Below are positions 46,061 to 56,871 of a stretch of 64,000 nt of DNA, in pieces. The notes beneath the pieces are model-generated. The model was given only the letters and a program-made list of their open reading frames with translations. It did no database searches and was not told the origin of the DNA. The stretch spans positions 248,001-312,000 of the forward strand of contig JAIVFJ010000041.1 in the NCBI GenBank assembly GCA_025765615.1. Direction: 5' to 3'. Numbering within the stretch: position 1 is the first letter of the stretch; every line of letters starts with the position of its first letter. A program made the position numbers and the translations under genes. This DNA comes from Zopfochytrium polystomum. Its lineage: Eukaryota; Chytridiomycota; Chytridiomycetes; Chytridiales; Chytridiaceae.

Positions 46061-46897
46061 TTACTCCTCCGCCGCCGCCGCCTCCTTCTCCTTCTCCTTC
46101 TCCTTCTCCTTCTCTGCCGCAGCTGCCGCAGCCGCAGCACGCTCCCTAAACCTATCCCACGTCATCGGTTTCCGATCCGCCGACGCCAGGTACGGCCCGA
46201 GCACCGCGTCGGCCCTGACGGCGTCCAGCAGCGCCTTGAACCGCGGCAGGCTCGCCCACCCAGCAACCGCGTCGTCGCCTTCGAGCGCGGCGGCCGTGAA
46301 CTCGTCCTCGAACCGCTCGATCAGCAGCGTGGCCATGATGTCGACGTACGTCATTTCCGCGCCGAGGTAGAACGGGCCTTCTTCGACCCCGCCGCCGAGG
46401 ACGGCCGTCGCCGGGTCCGCCTGGCGCGCGAGGAAGCGCTCGTGGTGCGCCAGGGTTTCCCGCAGGGCCTTGAAAAAGGCGGCGCGCGGCGCTTCGTCGG
46501 TTGCCGCTGCTTTCGCGTCGAGGAACCTTCGAAACGCTTCGCGGAGGTCGACGAGGCTCTCCGCCATGCTATCCGCGAGTGCGCGCGGGCGGTCGCCGGT
46601 GCCCGCGAGCCCCAGGCGCGCGGCGAGGAAGCGCTCGACGGCGTGTGACTGGCCGAGCCGCAGCAGCTCGGCGCCCGTCGCGGCGTCGGTTTCCACGAGG
46701 ACGGGGAGCTGGTGGAACGGCATGCTCGGCTGCTCCGTGGCTGGGGATGTGCCCCACCGCTCGCGGGTGATGGTGTCGTCGGTCCAGGCGACACCCGCTT
46801 TTGTCAGGATCGCGCGGGAGAGCTCGCCGCCACCGCGGATGGGGAAGTAGATGAGGCGGTAGTGGGAGGACGAGGAGGACGAAGTGGTGGTGGCCAT
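46061..46897 (-). CDS. Glutathione S-transferase-like protein
   Basis: This is a single exon of 278 residues. The N-terminus YRLIYFPIRGGGELSRAIL matches the thioredoxin-like fold of sigma-class/S-crystallin-type GSTs (Tyr followed by the RG/GE glutathione pocket), with FHQLPVLVE supplying the cis-Pro loop. The helical C-terminal domain includes GPFYLGAEMTYVDIMATLLI, the conserved N-capping segment. The last ~30 residues are a Lys-Glu/Ala low-complexity tail. The start was placed at 46897 because upstream in-frame sequence is only a CA-repeat artefact. It is expected to be a cytosolic glutathione conjugation or isomerisation enzyme. Confidence 0.85.
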   Translation of the reverse strand: MATTTSSSSSSHYRLIYFPIRGGGELSRAILTKAGVAWTDDTITRERWGTSPATEQPSMPFHQLPVLVETDAATGAELLRLGQSHAVERFLAARLGLAGTGDRPRALADSMAESLVDLREAFRRFLDAKAAATDEAPRAAFFKALRETLAHHERFLARQADPATAVLGGGVEEGPFYLGAEMTYVDIMATLLIERFEDEFTAAALEGDDAVAGWASLPRFKALLDAVRADAVLGPYLASADRKPMTWDRFRERAAAAAAAAEKEKEKEKEKEAAAAEE

Positions 46898-46993
46898 TAT
46901 TTTTCTGCCGTTTTTCTTCTTCTTTGTTGGTTGCTGCTTGGTTTGGCTGTGTCTTGAGAGAGTGTGTGAGGAGAGGGAGTTTGTTCGAGTGTG

Positions 46994-47037
<44 letters not shown>

Positions 47038-48269
47038 GTTTGAGGGTGTGTTGCATTTATAGCAGGAATGTGATGGGGATGATGACGTTGGAGGCCCCAC
47101 GAAAAAGTTCAGGCGAGACACTGCGAAAGAAAGACAGGCGTGTCGACGACAAGCGGCCTGTCTTGATCTGTTTTGCGGCCAACGTTGTCTCCACCCTTCT
47201 TCAGCTATAATTCCTTTCTCGCCTCTTTTCTTTTGGTTCCGCCTGGGATATGGACAGTAAATAAGGCGCAACCCCCTCCCCCCACACAGGCCCCCCGTTC
47301 CGGCGCTCTCGCACCGCACAGCGTTGTTGAAAGTACACGCAAATTTGCCAGTTCTCGGTTCGATGTTGCCATGGGCGCCCACAAGAAACTCGACTTGAAA
47401 TTGAACGGTTTTGTCGAACTCGGGTTCCACGTAACATCAAATTCGCAGCTAAATCGATTGGATAATGCCACCGAAGTGTGACTGGAAAGGAAAAAAAAAA
47501 AGAAAAAGGGATTGATTGACGGTGCGAGACTTTCGATATCCATAAAATGGTAAAAGGGACCCGCTGCGTTGTTGATTGAACAGTTAAATATGAGGCCATT
47601 TCTTTCAAAGTGAGAAAAAATGTTCCCCATTATTTTTTTTCCATTTTCGACAGCGCGCCGGCCGCGGTGCAAACGGTACACGGACCCAGCGGGGTGGAAG
47701 GGGGTGGAGGGAGGGCTGTTTGGGACCCGTGCGCGTAGCACACAGAAAGAGTAAGTTTCGCGGAGAGTTGTGGGTGGTGTGTGTGGTGTAGGAGGGAGCT
47801 TTGCGTTTGGGAATTGGAAACGGAGTGTGTGCGAGGAGGGCAGGGCGGGGATGGAAAACGAGAGAGAGTGTGTGTTCGCGCAAAACAGAGAAAAAAGGGG
47901 GAAAGCATCGTGAACTTCCTCACAAACCACCCCCTAACGCGAGAAACACTCTCTGTCGGTGGGGGGGCCATGGAGCCAGTCAGGGCCAAAAAGTTACAGA
48001 AAAAAAAGAGTAAGAGCGAAGCTGACCCCCCTATTCCATCGATTCAGTACAAATAAACTTGGGGAAAACCAACAAAATGAAAGGATGGTCCGTGTTCGGG
48101 GTAGATGTTGGTGTGCGCGAGGGGAAAAACCAACGAAATCAGGAAAATAGACAAGAACGTGGGGGGAAAAGACATTCGGTTCCAGACCAGTCAACGAGTT
48201 AACTCGCCAAATGGCCCCGCGCTTACGTGACGTAAGGAAAAGAAAAAAAGGACAAATCGAACTCGACTC
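46898..48269. other. Intergenic with GT microsatellite
   Basis: This is the GST upstream region, with a GT tract at 46995-47033, followed by about 1.2 kb without a recognisable gene up to the 3' end of the fused peroxidase gene. Confidence 0.6.
46995..47033. repeat. GT dinucleotide microsatellite
   Basis: This pure GT tract of about 39 bases begins 98 bases upstream of the GST start codon (CA on the coding strand). Confidence 0.9.
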
Positions 48270-51200
48270 TCAGTCGTTCTTCTTTGCCTGGATCCTGTCC
48301 GCCCAGACGTCGTCTGGGATATGGAATAGGTACACGGCGAGGATCATGACGAGCACGCAGGCGGCGCAGCCAAAGATGGTGCCCCAGAATGCGGCGGTGG
48401 GGCCGGAGGGCGGCAGGCCGGGCGAGAAGATGTAGCCGGACAGGTCGGAGCCGAGGTTGCCCGCGGCGTTGCCGCGCGTCGGGACGCCCGCCGCGGCGCA
48501 GGTCTGGTTGTACGCGGCGTCCATCAAGTCGTCTGCCCCCGGGATTTCGTCGGGGTTGACAATGAGGGTAGCGGCGAAGCCGTAGTCGCGCAAAAAGGTG
48601 TTTGTCGAGTGGAGAAGCCACACGCCCGCGTTCTCGTTGCGGAATCGGATCACGGCGTACGACGCCGGTGGGATCTGGACCGTGTCGCGGGTAGGGTATC
48701 CCGAGGCCGTGTCGTCGCCGCCGGCGCCGCCGTCGTCGTCATCGTCGGCCTTGCGTTGCGTGCCTTCGCGGCGTTTGCTGTCGTCGCGGTTGTCGTCGGG
48801 CAGCGCGTCAAAGTTCTTGCTCGGATCGAACGGCAAGTTGTCGACGTCGACGATCTGGAACGAGTGGCCGTGCAGGTGGAAGGAGTGCGCGTTGGTGATG
48901 TCTTGGTTGAGGATAACGATTTCCGTCACCCCGTCGTCGATCACGTACGGGATCGTGTCGACGCCGTACACGGTCGGGTCGCTCTTCAGGGTGTCGCCGA
49001 TGGTCAATGCGGTGATCAGGGAGGGAACTTTGGGCTGGATGTATGCGGTGTTGTTGAACGTCCCGCGGGCCGATCCGTCGGCCATCATCTGCACCGCGGC
49101 GTCCAGGACGATGCGGCGCGTCGGCTTCAGGACCTCGGTTTTCTTTGCCGGGACGAAGGTTCGCAGCATACTGTCATCGTAGAGGATGAAGGCGTCGCTG
49201 CTTTCGGTTGTGTCGATCGCATCGCCGTACGGGTTGTCGGGACCGTACGATACAGTGAGGAATGTGCCTAGCAAGTCCGAGAACGGGACGGTTAAAACAT
49301 TTCCAAAACAAAACAATAAAAAAAAGCAGGCGGTCGCACTCACTCAATGCTCCAACCGGCGCCTCGGTTCCATCAGCGTCCGCGTTGCCGACCTGCTGCG
49401 TGACATGCATCATGTAGTTGATGATGGTTGTGTTCTGGTCGTGCATGCCTTCCACCAACACACCGAACCGCTGACCGGGCGCAATCGTCAAAGCTGTCAC
49501 CTCGTACTCCTCAACGGGGAAGCCGTCGACCTCGACGATGGTCATGTTGTGCGAGTCGATGGCCACAAACATGGACAGTTGCGAGGCAAAGGAGATGAGG
49601 CGGAGCATGTACTTCTCGCCTGAGTTGAAATGCACTGAAGCGTTGGCGACTTCGTTAACGATGATTGCTTCGGGCTTGGGGAGAACACCCAGAGGGTTCA
49701 GAGTGCTTGAGAACGTGCCAAAGAGGGAGCTGTACTCCTCGTCGTACCATTCTGTAAAACAAGAGAAGAATTCAGCGGGGGTCAGTGGGAACAGTTCAAG
49801 GATCACGTACCAGAGAGAGTGACAACGTAGTCGTCCCACTTTGGATCCGAGGTGCTGCGCACAATCAAAGGAACACGGAGACCGTCAACAGATTGTCCCT
49901 GCACAAAGCGGGAATCAGTCAAGCAATCAAACTTTATCCATACGAAGGTTATATATATTTACCGCGTAGCTTCCCTCAATGTAGAAGGTCCCAGTCTGGT
50001 TCAGCAGAACAGTGTAGGTGTAGTTCGACTTGGCGGGAATGGGGCTGGGAGTTTGTCAGTCCAGCTTGTTCAAGATGGAAGTGCAATCAACTGACCATTG
50101 GTTGACCATCGGGTAGCCATCGTATTGAGGTGCGCCGGTTTGGTGGATTCCAAAGAAATGCAGAGCGGTGGGAACATCCAACTTGTTGCTCTGGAGCCAG
50201 GAGTCAGCGAAGCGAGAGAAAAAAGAAAAAAAAAGAAAAAAGAAAGAAAAAAAGAAAACATCCCCCACAGCCCTTCCGAGGTTAAAAACTCCAAATTTTG
50301 TTGTTCAGCAGTATCTTACGTACCAAATTGATAGTCAGCGTGTCGCCAGTGTTGGCGTAAATGGCCTCAGGGGGCCAGACACCGTTGACGCCAATCATGC
50401 GGCGAGCACCGAGGTCTTTAAGGTTGACGTTCACGTAGCCGACCTCCCAGTCGAGCTCGACGACGTTGGTGGGGCAGTCTTGACCGACAAGGTCGGTCAG
50501 CTTGTTGAACGCATGGGTGACGTTTGAAGTGGACGACCCGACGACAATGTCAAAGGTGGCTTGGTACTGCGTCCACGCGTGGGTGGAGAGCTGGGCGGAG
50601 AAGAGAACGTAGCCGTCGGCGGTTGCGTTCTGGTTCGCCATCTTCTTCATGGGGATGGTGGTCTCAAAGAGATCCGCTCCAGGGACGTACCAGTCGGGGT
50701 CACGCACTCCGTAGGTGTAGACCAGGTTGACTGGGCTGGAGGCAAGGTCTTGCTGAACCTGTGAAATGACTCGGGGGTTAAAATTTCAAATTCGCTCTCT
50801 GCCCTTGTAAGTGTCCCTACCGCGGCAACGATGGTGGCGGTCCAGTTGAGCTTGTCCTGAGGTGAGACGCAGCTCAAGCTGCGGGCGTGGAAGACACGAG
50901 GCTCGATTGGGAAGAAGGCGCCATTGTTGTCAAACGTAGCAATGGTGCCGTTTGAGAATGCGACCGAGACAGAGTACTGTGACACTGTCTTGTTTGCGGC
51001 ACTATGAGAGAAAGAGAAGAACTATCAAGGAGGAGGGGGTTCGTTAGGGGGTTAGGAGTTGTCATTTGAACAAAAATTTGAGCAAAAACGCAACGGCTAC
51101 GCCCACCTACCTGGAAAGTCTCCTTGGGGTAACCGCCTGTGGCAACTGCGCCTTTCACGGCCGACGCACGAATCTTGCTACCGTCGTCCTTTGCATTGAG

Positions 51201-52200
51201 AACGACAGACGTAACATTGGAAAGTGTGGTGCGGACCCTGACTTCGCCGGTGAACGTCAGGGCGTTATTGTCGCCAATGTCGTAACGGGCGCCGTGGGGC
51301 TTGACGTCGTAGGGCACCAGCACGTCGGAGAGGACGGATTTCTTGGGCACGGTCTCCATGATCTTTTGCAACGAGACGACGCAGGCGTCAAAGTACTTCT
51401 CCTGGCTGTTGAGCTTGGAGATGGTCGCGTTGCCGTCCGAGCTGAAGATGCGCAGATCGACGTTCGTTGCGGCAGGGCCGACAATGAGGGGGTCTTGGAC
51501 GGTGCCGTCGAGGTACTCCTTGACAATGTTGAAGTCGTACACAAGGTTGGTCGAGTCGAACATGACCTTGTTGTCCTCCTCCGAGACGATGGCCGGATCT
51601 TCATCGTGTTCCACTCCGCCCAGCGTATGGGCGCACGCGATGAGGGTGATGAACTCGGACTGGTTGAATCCCATCAGCGAAAAGTTTCCAATGAGCTGCG
51701 GCAGGGTATCGGTGGTGTGGGACGGCCGGAAGGCGTCGGGAGGGTTTCCTTCCGTTGCGTCGATTCTACCCAGACGCAGCGGGGATGGAGGGGCCATCGC
51801 ACAGCGCGACGGCGGCGACAATGTGGGCGACCTCCGCGTCCGAGATGGAGAGGCGGGAGTTGTGGTAGTTGGTCAGGTGGAAGTAGACCTCGTTGAAGGA
51901 CAGGACGTTTTCGGTGTAGTTGAGCTCGTAGCGCAGGGACGCGTCGATGCCCCTGACGCCTTCCTTGGCCAAGTGGCCCGCGACGTCGTGAAATGCCATG
52001 CGTAGGGTGACGGCGTTGAAGTCTGAGCAAGGGACAAGCGGCTCCGTGAAGCGCGAGGCGGCGTAGCCATTGTCTTGGTAGACGACCCACTCGAGCTCGT
52101 CCCAGCGCGGGGACGGCCAGGTCGGGACGGTGGCGGCCGCGCTGTTGGCGGCGGCTATCGCTATGGCGCCAGTGACCACGGCGGCTTGCAGCAGCACCAT
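48270..52200 (-). CDS. Heme peroxidase fused to a copper-ligand-depleted Fet3-like multicopper oxidase, membrane anchored
   Basis: The model is complement(join(48270..49267, 49344..49751, 49811..49898, 49963..50044, 50096..50190, 50324..50758, 50821..51021, 51111..52200)), 1,131 residues after removing one extra base in the GGGG run at 51781-51784. It starts with a signal peptide (1-24). Residues ~25-360 are a class I/II-type heme peroxidase with distal RMAFHD (Arg67, His71), IPLRLGRIDATE and proximal ACAHTLGG (His191). From about residue 520 it is an Fet3-like cupredoxin protein ending in a transmembrane helix (~1092-1116). Copper motifs are eroded: ALHFFGIHQ for HFHG, GTFYIEGSYA for GTYWYHSH, and VWLLHSTNTF for VWFFHCHxxxH. 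Only AHSFHLHGHSF (927-936) remains. The exon joining the halves is in phase. It is divergent to Ftr1, so a ferroxidase role is inferred. Confidence 0.8.
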
Positions 52201-52895
52201 GAGCGGGAGACTGGAGCAGAGACAGGGGCAGAGACAGAAAGAACGCAAACGGGAGAGTGGAGAGAGAGAGAGACAAGCTTCCAGCGCTTTTGGTTCAGTT
52301 TTTTTTTTTTTTTTTTGGTCTGCAAGAGAGCGCCACACTTGCCCGAAATAGCCCTTTCATACTATTACTGTATTGTCTGTCGAAATTTGTCTTCTTGTCG
52401 CTCGGTCTGGGGCTAGTCGGCCTTCGACGTCTCCGAGGCCAGCATGAAAATTCGCTGTCGACGTTCTTCGGACGAAACAAAGGAAGGAAAAAATGGACGA
52501 ATGAGCCTTTTTTGCGCAATGTTGCCATCAGCCGACAAGCGAATCCATGACTGGAAGGATTTTTTCCGCCGGCCATCATCTGTATTTCGAGACAGTTGTG
52601 GCGCTGAAAGCTTGGGCAAAAATTCGGCCAAAGATTGGCCGCAAGCTGTTCTTTGTCTTCTCTGTTGCCGTGTCTGTCCGATTGCTGCCTGTCTGTCTCT
52701 GTCTCTGTTCCTACCTCTAAGGACAGAGAAACAAAAGAGGGAAAGAGACAGATACATAGAGAGACAGAGGGTCAGAGAGAGAGACAAGAAAACGAACAAG
52801 GCCAATACCGGAACGCGGGACGGAACGAAGTCTTCTCTTCGCTTCTTCGCAACCGCCACAGCAGCACACACTCGGCCTGAGCAACCAGACCAGAC
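52201..52895. promoter_or_regulatory. Shared divergent promoter of the peroxidase-oxidase fusion and Ftr1
   Basis: There are 695 bases between the two start codons. The stretch contains a poly-T at about 52299-52316 and purine/pyrimidine tracts (AGAGAGAC-type at 52260-52275, GACAGAGA-type at 52720-52790). I could not identify a convincing iron- or copper-responsive element by eye. Divergent FET3-FTR1 promoters are common in fungi. Confidence 0.6.
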
Positions 52896-54532
52896 ATGTT
52901 CGGCTTCTCAGTACCCATCTTCTTCATCACGATGCGTGAGGTACGCACGGGCGATCGCCCACAACACCCACTCGTCCCTTAGCATTGATCTTGGTCCCTT
53001 TTGTTTCTCGTTAATCGCATGTGCCAACCAAGGCCCTGGAGGCCGCCGTGGTCGTCTCAGTGCTCGCCTCGTTTGTGCACCAGTCCTTCCCTCGAGGCAC
53101 CTACCTGTACAAGCGCATGTTCGGGCTGATCCTTTCAGGCACACTCCTGGCCGTCGCAATCTCCGTTGTAATCGGCGCCGCGTTCCTCGTCGTCTGGTTC
53201 AAGTACGCGACGAACCTATGGTAGGAGGGGATCCCATTTTGCCTTCTTCGTGCGATTTCGTTTTTCTCAAACACATGCACTTCCAGGAAGAGCGCCGAGG
53301 AGCTCTGGGAAGGCATCGAGGGCCTCGTCGCCGGCGTCATGCTGACGGTCCTCGCCTTCGGCTTCCTGCAGTCCGAGGAGTTGACCGAAAAGTGGCACAA
53401 GAAGCTCCGTCGCCAACTGGTCGACCAGATCGCACCCAGCGAGCGGCCGCTCGCCGACGACGGCCCCGACATGGTCGTCGAAGAGGACGATCGCAACGAC
53501 ACCGACTCGATCGCGTCCAAGCAGTCCCTGGAGGACAAGATCTTCAACGCCGTGTTCAACTTCTTCAAGAAGCGGTCGGCTGCACCCCGCGGCGACGAGA
53601 CTACCGCCGTTGGCAAGAAGAACGAGGCTGACGGCGCTGTGCTTTCGACGTCCAACACGGCCGGGTACACGCTGTTTATTCTTCCGTTCATCACTGTGCT
53701 TCGGGAGGGCCTCGAGTGTGTCGTCTTCATTGGCGGGGTAAGGAACAAAAAATGGCCATCAGGTCGGTTGAGCCGCAGCCTTTTCTGACCGCTTCGCTCC
53801 ATTGAAACACACCTTTAGATTGGCATCACCAGCGACCCTGGTACCATCCCCCTGGCAGCTGTTATCGGGTTGGGCTGCGGCGCGCTTCTCGGCTACCTGA
53901 TTTACCGCCTCGGCAACTCGCTAAAAGCCCGCGCCTTTTTCCTCGTCTCCACCATCTTCATCCTCGTCCTGGCCGTCGGCCTCACGACGCGGTCCGTCGG
54001 CAAAATTGAAAACTACCGCTTCAAGCAGCGCATCGGCACCAACCTCGACCTGACCGAGTCGCCCGTGCGCGACGTCAACTCCACCATCTGGTACCTCAAC
54101 TGCTGCAACCCGGAGGAGGAGGTCTCCAACAACTACGGCTGGCAGGTGTTTTCCGCCATCTTTGGTTGGAACAACCAGGGCACATACTTGACCGTGTTTT
54201 TGTACGCGGGTTACTGCATCGTCGTCGCGGGGATTCTCGTCGGGTACAAGCTATTCCGCGTCCGCCGCGTGCTCGCCAAGCGAGAGCGCCGCGCTATGCG
54301 CGCTGCCGCGGCCAAGCTGGAGATTGCGGCCGCCGCGGGAGAGACGGCGGGCGTTCCCGACGAGAAGACTGAAAAGAGCGAGCTGCCGCGCGCCGCCGGC
54401 GACGCCGAGACGGACTCTGCTGAGGCCAGCGCGAGCGGCAGCGCAACCGCCACTGCTGCCGCGGACGCCGCCGCGGCCGCGGCTCCCGCCGTCACGACCG
54501 AGGGCGAGGAGTTCCTCAGCATCAGCAAGTAA
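52896..54532 (+). CDS. FTR1: High-affinity iron permease Ftr1
   Basis: Exons are 52896-52940, 53033-53220, 53287-53737 and 53819-54532, 465 residues with phases closing exactly. It is a polytopic plasma-membrane protein whose two family motifs are both present: REALE (14-18, split by the first intron after Glu15) and REGLE (217-221). An acidic loop (DDGPDMVVEEDDRNDTD) lies between them. The C-terminus is a Lys/Ala/Ser-rich cytosolic tail of about 90 residues. Ftr1 normally takes up Fe(III) only when produced by a partner ferroxidase (Fet3). Here the divergent neighbour at 48270-52200 occupies that partner's place. No damage is visible. Confidence 0.95.
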
Positions 54533-56551
54533 ACCGCGAGAGTAGCCTTTTTTTTCTTTTTTCTCTGTTTCTTCCGCGGAGCGAGGGAACATCGTGGGGA
54601 TGAGTTTGACCTCGTAACCCTGTATATTCCTTTCCTCCCCCGCCCCCCCTACCCTGCCTCTCTCTCGACTTCTCTCCACCACACTGCGAATGCGCGTAAG
54701 CCAAGTGGCCTATTTTTTTTTCCCCCCCACTCTGCGCCCCCCTTGTTTTGTCTTCGCTGCTCCCGCACGCCCACTTTGCGTTGTTTCTTTTTTTTACCCC
54801 CCAGCCGCCCCCCACGTTGATGGTGTTGTAGGTTTCACGCGAAGCAGAGAGGAGCATTGGGGAAACTGTGCGAATCGATTACATTTCCTCGGGAAGGTTC
54901 ATGTTTTTTTCTTTCTTTTCCCTATCTTTTCTCGTCGTCCACTCTCCGCATTCAATTTCCGCATCGTTTTTCTGCACCCTTTTTCTATGCGTGTTAACGG
55001 AGAAGAAAAATCACCGAGAAAGGGGGGTTGGAGCAATTTCCCGTAAAAGCCTCTTCAGCCTTTCTGTTCCCCACTCAAGCGAGACTCATAGTTTCCCCTC
55101 TTTTTTTTTCTTCACCTTTATGTCCCAACAACACCAGAACTGGCGGTCGATCCATCATTCTTTCCCCGTTTCCATTCCGTTTTTTCCCCCAAACGCGTAC
55201 TCTCCGAACCCTCCTCTACCCACCGCCACCGTTCTTTTTTCCGCCGTCGCATACGTCCTTCTGCCACCCCCTCCGTCCTCGCGAAATCCATGTTTCCTTC
55301 CACTAAGATTTTGGTGGAACTAGCGGAGGGAGCAGGTTTTATCGACCCCACGATTTCCACGAATTATGTTTTTTTTTTTTTTTTTTTGTTTTCTTTGGAG
55401 CTGTCCTCCGAGCCGCCTTCGGGTTCACATGGTTGTTTCTCTCACACGGACGTGGAGTTGTGTATGATCGAAAGAGGAATTTCCGATCTTATCGATCCCA
55501 AAGCGGGTTTGATCTGATTGCTTTTTTCTTTTTTGCTTCTTTTTTTTCATTCTTGTTTGTTTTTGCCACCTGTAAATTGGATTGTCGCGCACCAGCGCAA
55601 AATGCAAAAAAAAAGAAACCCAATAAAAAAAAAAATTTCCATGGAATGAGAAATTATGACCACCACCTCACTCTCGGTTCATTCGGCTGGACTTTGCCGA
55701 GAAACAGTCCGCTCGGCCGCCCTTTTCTCCGCCAAGCCGTGTCAGAGGTGGTAGCGATAGAGGTTGGGGGTGAATCGAGTAGGTTTTCCCGTGACGTCTG
55801 GAAGGCCCGGAACTCCACTCAATGCCCCCGTATGCTTCTTGTATCTTGCCGCTCGCTTCAGGGCGAAAGATCTCGAAGTGAAAGACTACTGAGACGTGTT
55901 GTGGTCGGTGGGCACTTGTACGTCCCGCCAACTTTCAGCTTCTCTTTTCTTTCACTGAGAGAGAACAATGAACACCGCACCCTCCAGCTGCTGCTACTGC
56001 GATAGGCCTTCCCTATTTGGCTGCATCCGTGAACACACAGAGGCACAATGGTTGGGGTTAATTATTCACTCGCACACGCCACACCTTGCCGAAGAAAAAG
56101 GAAGGTCCCCTCTTCGTCCCCAAAAAAGAAAGACCAGTGCGGAGAGAGGGAGAGAGAAAAAAAAATGACGAAAAAAAAGAAAAGTAAAACCTACCCAAAC
56201 AAGCTCATTTCCTTTGCTTAAATTTCCTTATTTCATCCACATCTGTCTGCAGCTCTGTTTTAGCACCTGTCCACCTTGTTTTTCGCACAAATCCGATTTT
56301 TTTTTTTTTTGTTCTTTTTGGCATTGTGCTAAAATCCCCAAAAAAGGTGATGTCTGTCGGAAAGCCTGTGATTCCAAGTTCATTTTTCATAAATACTCCT
56401 GGCTGTCTCTTCCTTTGCTGAATGGTTTTTAAATAACAAAAACTGCAAAAACCAAAAAGAAAAAGGAAAGGTGCCAACCAAACAAACAAGTTCAAAGGTT
56501 CTTCGCTCTCCTTGCAGTTCCCGCCACACACACACCCAGACAGTCCTCTCT

Positions 56552-56585
<34 letters not shown>

Positions 56586-56871
56586 TGCTCTCCTCTCGCC
56601 CGCATCCCCCACAAACACTTTCCTTTTCGAACAACGGACACTTTCTTCGCACAAAGCGCGCTCAACCTTCCCTCCCACATCGAAGCCCCGACCCCTCCCT
56701 CTCCCTCCAAGGAGCGTTACTGCCAGAAAGTGCTACTCGAAAAAAGTACACGACCTCTCCGGGTCTAACCCTGGCCACTCCTGTTCTTCTACCACCCTGC
56801 CAATTAAGGAAACGCTTGAGCAAGAAAGAGTATTTCAGAATCAGGCAGCAATCATTTCCTACCAAACAGCA
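54533..56871. other. Intergenic and long 5' leader region of the MADS gene
   Basis: There are many T and C runs (for example 55367-55386 and 56298-56310) and a TC tract at about 56548-56585. It is typical of the pyrimidine-rich upstream DNA in this window. No gene was recognised. Confidence 0.6.

Noticed and set aside
48270..52200. Peroxidase and oxidase as two separate genes
   Set aside because: Only an 89-base intron-like gap separates the peroxidase exon from the next coding exon. Phases fit end to end. There is no stop, start-codon context or promoter-length spacer, and the second half has no signal peptide of its own.
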